Source: Leguminivora glycinivorella
Lineage: Eukaryota > Arthropoda > Insecta > Lepidoptera > Tortricidae
DNA: 64,000 nt
Assembly: GCF_023078275.1 (NCBI RefSeq)
Contig: NC_062977.1
Span: 9,259,118-9,323,117 of the forward strand
Direction of reading: 5' to 3'
In this document: positions 58,089 to 64,000 of the stretch, in pieces
How the letters are laid out: every line of letters starts with the position of its first letter
How positions within the stretch are numbered: position 1 is the first letter of the stretch
Notes under the pieces: model-generated
Seen by the model: the letters and a program-made list of their open reading frames with translations, nothing else
Database searches by the model: none
What the model was told of the DNA's origin: nothing
Position numbers and translations under genes: made by a program

Positions 58089-61000
58089 ATGGCAACAGGC
58101 GTACAACCTCGTGACGAGGAAATCCAATTTACCCGGTCTGATCTTGAAAATATTCAAGACGCCATGAAGAATAAGAAATTTCGAGAAATGCTGGCGGAGT
58201 ACGCTGAAGAAGTACGTGACCCGGCGAATCAAGCGCTCTACCAGAAAGAAATGACCCAGCTAGAGAAAGAGCGTGGTTATGATGTAACCTTTATCAATCC
58301 GAAGGGCGGATATGTTATCAAAACAAGCGTCGCTGGCGACCGGAAAGCGTTCGTTAATATATGTAGCAACGATAATGTCCGCAAACCGTCCTGCAGCGTT
58401 CAAGAGGTTGACAACCAGAGAGGTATGAATTGGCAAATACCATACACCATAATTCCTCCGAGGGAAGATTATGATCATAAAAAACAAAGATGTGTCATTT
58501 ACGATGTAGTTTTTCACCCTGACACATTGCGCATGGCAGAGGTTAACAAAAGGTTCCGTGAACTAGTTAACAAAACTGCTTTAGATGGCTTGATGAAAAC
58601 ATACAACATTCACTTAGACAACAACAATTTACGTTTTCCTAAGTCATCATATAAGGGGATGACTACTCCAGCTATTATTCGGAAAGAGGATCCAGATTTT
58701 AAGGGTATTCCTTTAGATGATGAAGAAGGAGGGGAACCCTTATCTCCTGAGGTATTGGAGAAGTTATATCCACAGCGCACATTTCCAACAGCACCTACTA
58801 AATCAGAAGATATTAAAAAAGTCAGTAAGTCTAAACCTAAAACTACATCTAAAAAAGAATTTACTCATGAAACAATCAATGGATACACTATACCAAAGTA
58901 CGTTATCAAACAACAAAAGAATGTTGACATGCAAGAATTCACTTATGACAAAAACAGTAAACAGTATACTGCTATACCCAGTCAAATAGTAGTTGAAATT
59001 AATCTTCCTCTACTGTCATCTACTAAAGATTGCATTTTAGATGTTAAGGAGAAGTCATTGAGTTTATCTTGTGAAATGCCAGCTAAATACAAACTTGCGA
59101 TTACTCTTCCATATACAGTTAACGATGAGAATGGAAGTGCAAAGTTTGATAAAACAAAACACATGCTTATTGTCACATTACCTGTAGTCAGAGAAAATCT
59201 AAAGAAAGATAGTAGTAAAGCAGACAGTGGAGTTGAAAGTGAAGGAAATTCAAGTTCCCAAAGTGATGATGAGCAGAGAGATAACTTAGTTGAAGAACTG
59301 TCATCTACTGTTGCAGAGACTTCTATAAGTCCTCCTACTCAACAATTAGAACACAAATCATCAGACGAAGTATTTTTAGACCCTTGTTATGGATACATTT
59401 TACCCTCGTACACACATAATGTGCTTGATGATATTGTTGCTTTTACTTTCCATGTTAAAAACACTGAGCCGGACTCTGTTAAAGTGAAGAGTGAAGGCAA
59501 TAAGGTTTACATCAAATTTACAACTGTAGGGTCAGGCTTTGTACCAGTTCATTATGCAGCACTTATTGTATTTGATGAGGGAATAAGATTTGAGAATGCT
59601 ACTGGAGAACCATGGGATAACAATGTTATTTTACAATTAGAAGCATCAGGCAATCTGCCTGAGAAATTCCAAATAGGTCTGAATGATGCTTCTCTAACCA
59701 GTGAATACTTTGACATGTCCCAAGTGAAAAAGTCTTCTAGTGACCAATCAGCTTTAAGTCAGAAACTGCCTCAAGATGAAATTTCTTTACCTGTTGTTGA
59801 AGTAACCAATTTTGGCTCCGAGACAAACATAGTAGTGTCCTCAAATGTTGAAAGTGAGGACAGTGATGATATTGAATCACCGAGATCTCCTAAAGAGAGA
59901 GAAATTGTGTGGGTGGACTCGGGAATGAATGAGACTGGAGCCAAGAGTATACTTAGGAAACCAATACACATGATGAGAAGCTTTTCTGAGTCTAGTGTGG
60001 GAGATGTTGCTTCTTCAATGGATTATGTCAGCTCTGATTGTATTCCTGAAGAATCCAGCTTAAAAAAGACTGTTAGATTCAATGATGTTATTGCAAAGCA
60101 ATTTTATAGGTATGTATATTAGTGACAAATATCTACTTGACAAAAATTCTGTTTTTTTCATGAACAGTTCTAATTTATGTGTGACATTTACAGGTATAAT
60201 TCATCTATTGAGGGGCAGAAGAAAAAGAATCAAAAGAAAAAGAGCAAAAAACGTACTCAAGAGAGACGCAAGAGTGAAAGTGAGGCAGAAGATGATTTCA
60301 ACAACTCTACTCAGGTATATTCAGTTATATTCATTCTCTATTCCATCACAACCCAGTAAAGAGTGCTAACACTGCTAACTAAATAATTCTTGTGACTCAT
60401 GGAAACAATCTTTTTATGAAATTAATGTGCTTTGTTAAATGTTTGAACAAGTGCTAGCTAACCATATTTAGCACATGGATAATTTAATTTGCACCTTCGG
60501 CCTTGGTAGTATAATACGTTTGTTGCAGATGTAAACGTTTTAAGTATACCTATGTATGTTACCATTGCAAACAAGTCAAGTTCACAAATGTATTTTTATA
60601 AACCAACATTCCAACTATTGTATTAGAGACATTTAAATACATGTTTGGCATGTTGGCTTATGAAAATGTTGTGAACTAAAACACTCTTTATTTTTGACCC
60701 AATTTCGATGTCTGATAGTAGGCTTTATAGATAAGATAATAAAAAACTTCAATAACAATGTTATATCTTCATAAAATGTTGTAAACAAAAAGTAATGATC
60801 AGCCACTTCTCTCTACCTGCTCAATTGATTTGCTATTGTTATAATTTATAATCACATATTATCTCATTGATTTTTCAGATTCCAAAATCGAAACCGAAGT
60901 CAGCTTTAAAACAGCGTCGCGACAGCGGTCTAGCAGACACTTCAGATGTTGAAAGCGAGAGCCGCGGCACTCCCACCGGCAGAGACATCCCCAGCGAAAG

Positions 61001-61280
61001 GAAGGACGACGGCATCGACACCGACGCCTCCGAGGGCAGTGCCCCTTCGTCTGTATTTGACATTTACAACAATAACAACTCGAGGAAACCAGAACCTGTT
61101 ATATGGAAATCTAAAGATGAAGAAAACAAGTCAACATCAGAGAAAGCAAAAGCCTCTGAACCCAAAACCTGTGATAATATTAAACATAACACTGATCTCT
61201 ATGATCCAGATAAACTGAACAAAGGCCAATACCAAGAAGTAATGTTCAAAAACGATCTCATATTTGACTTGGACATGTGA
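58089..61280 (+). CDS. ktu: Kintoun / DNAAF2, cytoplasmic assembly factor for axonemal dyneins (3 exons, 847 aa)
   Basis: The exons are 58089-60109, 60194-60314 and 60879-61280, with GT-AG introns and phases that fit (intron 1 splits an AGG codon; intron 2 falls between codons). ATG at 58089 sits in ACAAAATGG; the frame is open 13 codons further up but only from a TTG. Residues about 55-200 form the PIH domain (GYDVTFINPKGGYVIKT, YDVVFHPDT). A CS/p23-like domain covers about 285-370, and another beta-rich block starts near GYILPSYTH. KTVRF at 660-664 is an RVxF-type PP1-docking motif. Exon 2 is very lysine-rich and the C-terminus ends DLIFDLDM. Kintoun works with HSP70/HSP90 in the cytoplasm to preassemble dynein arms; in moths that means sperm flagella and chordotonal neurons. 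The length is close to fly and human orthologues (about 835 aa). The gene is intact. Confidence 0.95.
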
Positions 61281-61673
61281 AAGCTGTCATGACTTACGTA
61301 TCCCTTAGGGATTTGCACTGAATACTATACAAATGTCTGATGTCCCAGTTTCATTTTATTAACTTTAGTCTGCTGATAGTATTTTAGATATTAATTTGGT
61401 ATTAATCCCAGTTTTAATTTAGTTCCTATCTTACTGCGTGTAGCTATTTTAGTTGTTTTACAAGTTTGCTGAGTTTATGGCAATGGTTCACAGTAACATA
61501 CAAGTATGGTCAATTACAAAAACATTGAATAGAAAAAGATTAGCTTTACAAGTGTCGTAAATTATGATAATTATATATGCATTCAAAGTATAGTACAAAA
61601 TGTTACAGTTTGTACGTGTATTAGCCGATTACATGGGTTAAAGCGCCGCGTAGAGCCCGGTTTCGAAAGTGTT

Positions 61674-61679
61674 AATAAA
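61674..61679 (+). terminator. Candidate polyadenylation signal of kintoun
   Basis: The first clear AATAAA after the stop codon, 394 bp downstream, followed by AT-rich sequence. Confidence 0.5.
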
Positions 61680-61997
61680 TGATAGTAAAAGGCAATAATT
61701 AACTTTACATCATTACACTTTTTGTTACATTTTTATGATGGTGGAATACTGTAAACCTACTCACACAACCCACTTATTAGAAGACCTAATGGAGGTCTTA
61801 GGATAATCTGAAGGAAATAGCTACAACTCATTATCCAGTCGTGTATTCTAGGTTGGCAAGAATGGTAGCGTGATATGACCTATCGCGGCAGTCCTATCAC
61901 TCTTCTACACACGGAGAACCTAAGAGATTGTGAGTCCTTGTCGCACATACTGTAAGTGCGAAATTAACATATCACGTTACCCACACACTTGCCTACT

Positions 61998-62112
61998 AGG
62001 AGCCCATTTCTCAAAACTGAAAGTTACAAGCGGAACTCTCTTTCCAACTTGTCATTAGACATTGACAACCACTTGTAAGTTGTAACTTGTAGCTTCGAGA
62101 AATGAGCCCCAA
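61998..62112. mobile_element. MITE, second copy of the CCCATTTCTC family
   Basis: AGGAGCCCATTTCTCAAAAC on the left and CTTCGAGAAATGAGCCCCA on the right are inverted. Internal sequence (TTACAAGCGGAA, CAACTTGTCATTAGACATTG) matches 52452-52576 read on the other strand. Confidence 0.75.
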
Positions 62113-62504
62113 GGCTCAGACAGAATACAGCCCTGTAGATATTATAGCCGAAGTGTTTAATGTGTTTGCCACCATCATGCAAAAGCAACAATAAAATGAC
62201 ATCTAGTGATCTAGGTTTATACAAATATTTTCAGATAATTTTCATTGTGCTCATTTAGACAATATTTATATTGGGTAGTTGATATGCATTTAAATGGTAC
62301 AAAATAGAGTAACTGTATTATTGGCTAAGATTTAATTGAAATAACCATGTCCTGTAGCTTAAGTTTTAGATTTAACGCACAGTGATGGTAGAATGAATAG
62401 GAGTGGATGTAACGCAGGCACCTTATAGCAATAAAACAGTTGTTTGGCAGATGTAAAAGTGGCTTTGTGCTATAGTCAAGTGCATATGAAGTTTTCAAAC
62501 TGCC

Positions 62505-62618
62505 AGGCAAGTATGGTCGCGCAAATGATAAAACATCAGGCCGTCCCTATCGCACTATTTATAAGTGCGATAGGGACGGCCTGATGTTTTATCATTTATC
62601 GCGCGACCATGATTGCCT
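62505..62618. repeat. 114-bp near-perfect palindrome (hairpin element)
   Basis: The left arm opens AGGCAAGTATGGTCGCGC and the right arm closes GCGCGACCATGATTGCCT. The inner arms ATGATAAAACATCAGGCCGT / ACGGCCTGATGTTTTATCAT and CCCTATCGCACT / AGTGCGATAGGG are exact, with a loop of only about 7 bases. Confidence 0.85.
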
Positions 62619-64000
62619 GCCTGATCAGGTATTTTTTTTAATACGAAGGATAAAATAGAATTACAAGAATGGTCTCACTTTTGCCATGTATACTGCTGCT
62701 GACTGTACCAATGTGTTTGAAGAAGTATGAGCTGATTGTAACTACAATGTTATTAATTATTATGATAGTGATATGAAACTTTTTGCATCTTGACTTTATC
62801 ACAAAGTAGCTAATTAAATAGGTAATAACTAATAATATAACATCAATACCCAGTTTAATAATTAAAAATGATAAACATACAAAATGATGCGTTGCTAGAT
62901 TTTGTACGCTAACAATATTAACCAGTGTAACTTAATGTACTTAGTGCAAGTTGTACTGTATACTGCCGCGCTTAGCATATGTTATTGCAGTTTTGAACGA
63001 ATTGTATACCATTCAAGTTACTAAACTTATACAATTGAAGTTACTAAAAAGTTATTGGTTGGTTAAACCTTTGCTTGTCTCTCTTTAAAATATCAGTTAG
63101 AATAGATTTCAACTAATGAAGCATGCATTTGATTAAGTTCCATTATACGCCAGCTATTAAAACCGAAACTATTTAAACAGCTAAATATACACCGGTAAAA
63201 TGTACTCACGGCTTAGTTAGCATGAGTGCTTGAAGGAAATATCTCTCGCGTCAGGGTCTCCAGTCTTCCTCTTAGGTCTTCACTTATCGACGCAGAATCT
63301 ACTGTAGCACAGTATAAAAAAGAGTACTATCGTACAGTGTGGCCACTCCCGCTCCCTACTGAAAGCGCCGCCCGCCCCCTCTCGATTACCTCACAGTTAC
63401 CGCCTGTCAAAAACGCGAACAGTCGACCTGTCATATTTCACTCAACAAGCATAGTACGCGTTCACCTACACGAGCTTGAGACTGTGCTAGGAACGCGCCT
63501 CTTTCATAGATCGCCAGTGTCGGAGATGTGACTGTGGCCTATACATTATAAACGAGTTGTATGTCTAAGAGAGAACGAAGAAAAAGAGAAGAAAGATTTC
63601 ATGTGTCGACAATTACCGTTTCTGCGTTAATAAGTGCGGGAAGACCTTAGGTACGTAATCTGAGAAAGACGCGTGGTATACTTCATGCTATGCGTGTTCC
63701 TGTAAAGGGACAGATTTGTATATTTAATCTACCCAGTTGTAAGGTACGTATGCTATGCGCAGCTGTATTAAATATTTTGTGCCTTTTCTATCACTGGCCA
63801 AGTAAGTCGAGTGTTGACCAGCTGTTGTCATAAACTGGCACATTTCAGTGAGTTTGTGTAAATGTTTATCGATAGAAATGAAATGATCATGAAAGTTATT
63901 GTTTTCTGTAGTTTATTAATCTCTGTGGATTGATTTTTATGATTAGGTATATTAATTATGATGTAATTTTGAATAAAATGTGTCAACAAAATGAATATAT
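62619..64000. other. Unassigned DNA with a GC-rich block near 63.3-63.5 kb
   Basis: A block at 63320-63540 is GC-rich against AT-rich flanks and may be another promoter or untranslated exon. The 101-codon frame at 63226-63531 has no recognisable content and opens with a non-conserved start. Confidence 0.4.

Overview
The window looks like nuclear DNA of a moth or butterfly (ditrysian Lepidoptera). The evidence is AT-rich intergenic DNA full of short lepidopteran-type retroposons and MITEs, insect-sized introns with GT-AG borders, a short TTAGG (insect telomere-type) run, and two host genes with clear animal orthologues. The species cannot be named from the sequence alone.

Layout. Positions 1-24315 hold no protein gene I can support: only transposable-element debris, hairpin elements and two candidate promoters or untranslated first exons (near 6.8 kb and 20.7 kb). 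Positions 24329-31656 are one complete, very young Ty3/gypsy-type LTR retrotransposon. It has 313-bp LTRs that match base for base, a 5-bp target duplication, a 1.57-kb leader made largely of two tandem arrays, and a fused gag-pol frame broken once in the integrase. It landed in the tail of an older tRNA-derived SINE. Positions 31740-53965 are again repeats and unassigned DNA, with a CpG-rich candidate first exon at 46.6-46.9 kb and an unexplained five-copy degenerate array at 49.3-51.0 kb.

Positions 53966-61280 hold the two host genes, head to head and 627 bp apart (start codon to start codon). On the minus strand is a five-exon mitochondrial rRNA 2'-O-methyltransferase (MRM3/RNMTL1, 427 aa). 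On the plus strand is a three-exon kintoun/DNAAF2 dynein-arm assembly factor (847 aa). All exon joins were worked out by hand from GT-AG borders and codon phase. The shared upstream region contains a motif close to an RFX X-box on the kintoun side, which fits a ciliary gene. Every MRM3 intron carries at least one mobile-element copy, and one insertion duplicated the exon-3 splice donor.

The two genes have unrelated jobs (mitoribosome maturation and axonemal dynein preassembly), so the pairing is probably just shared promoter space. The least explained items are the retrotransposon leader arrays, its missing polypurine tract, and the 49.3-51.0 kb array.
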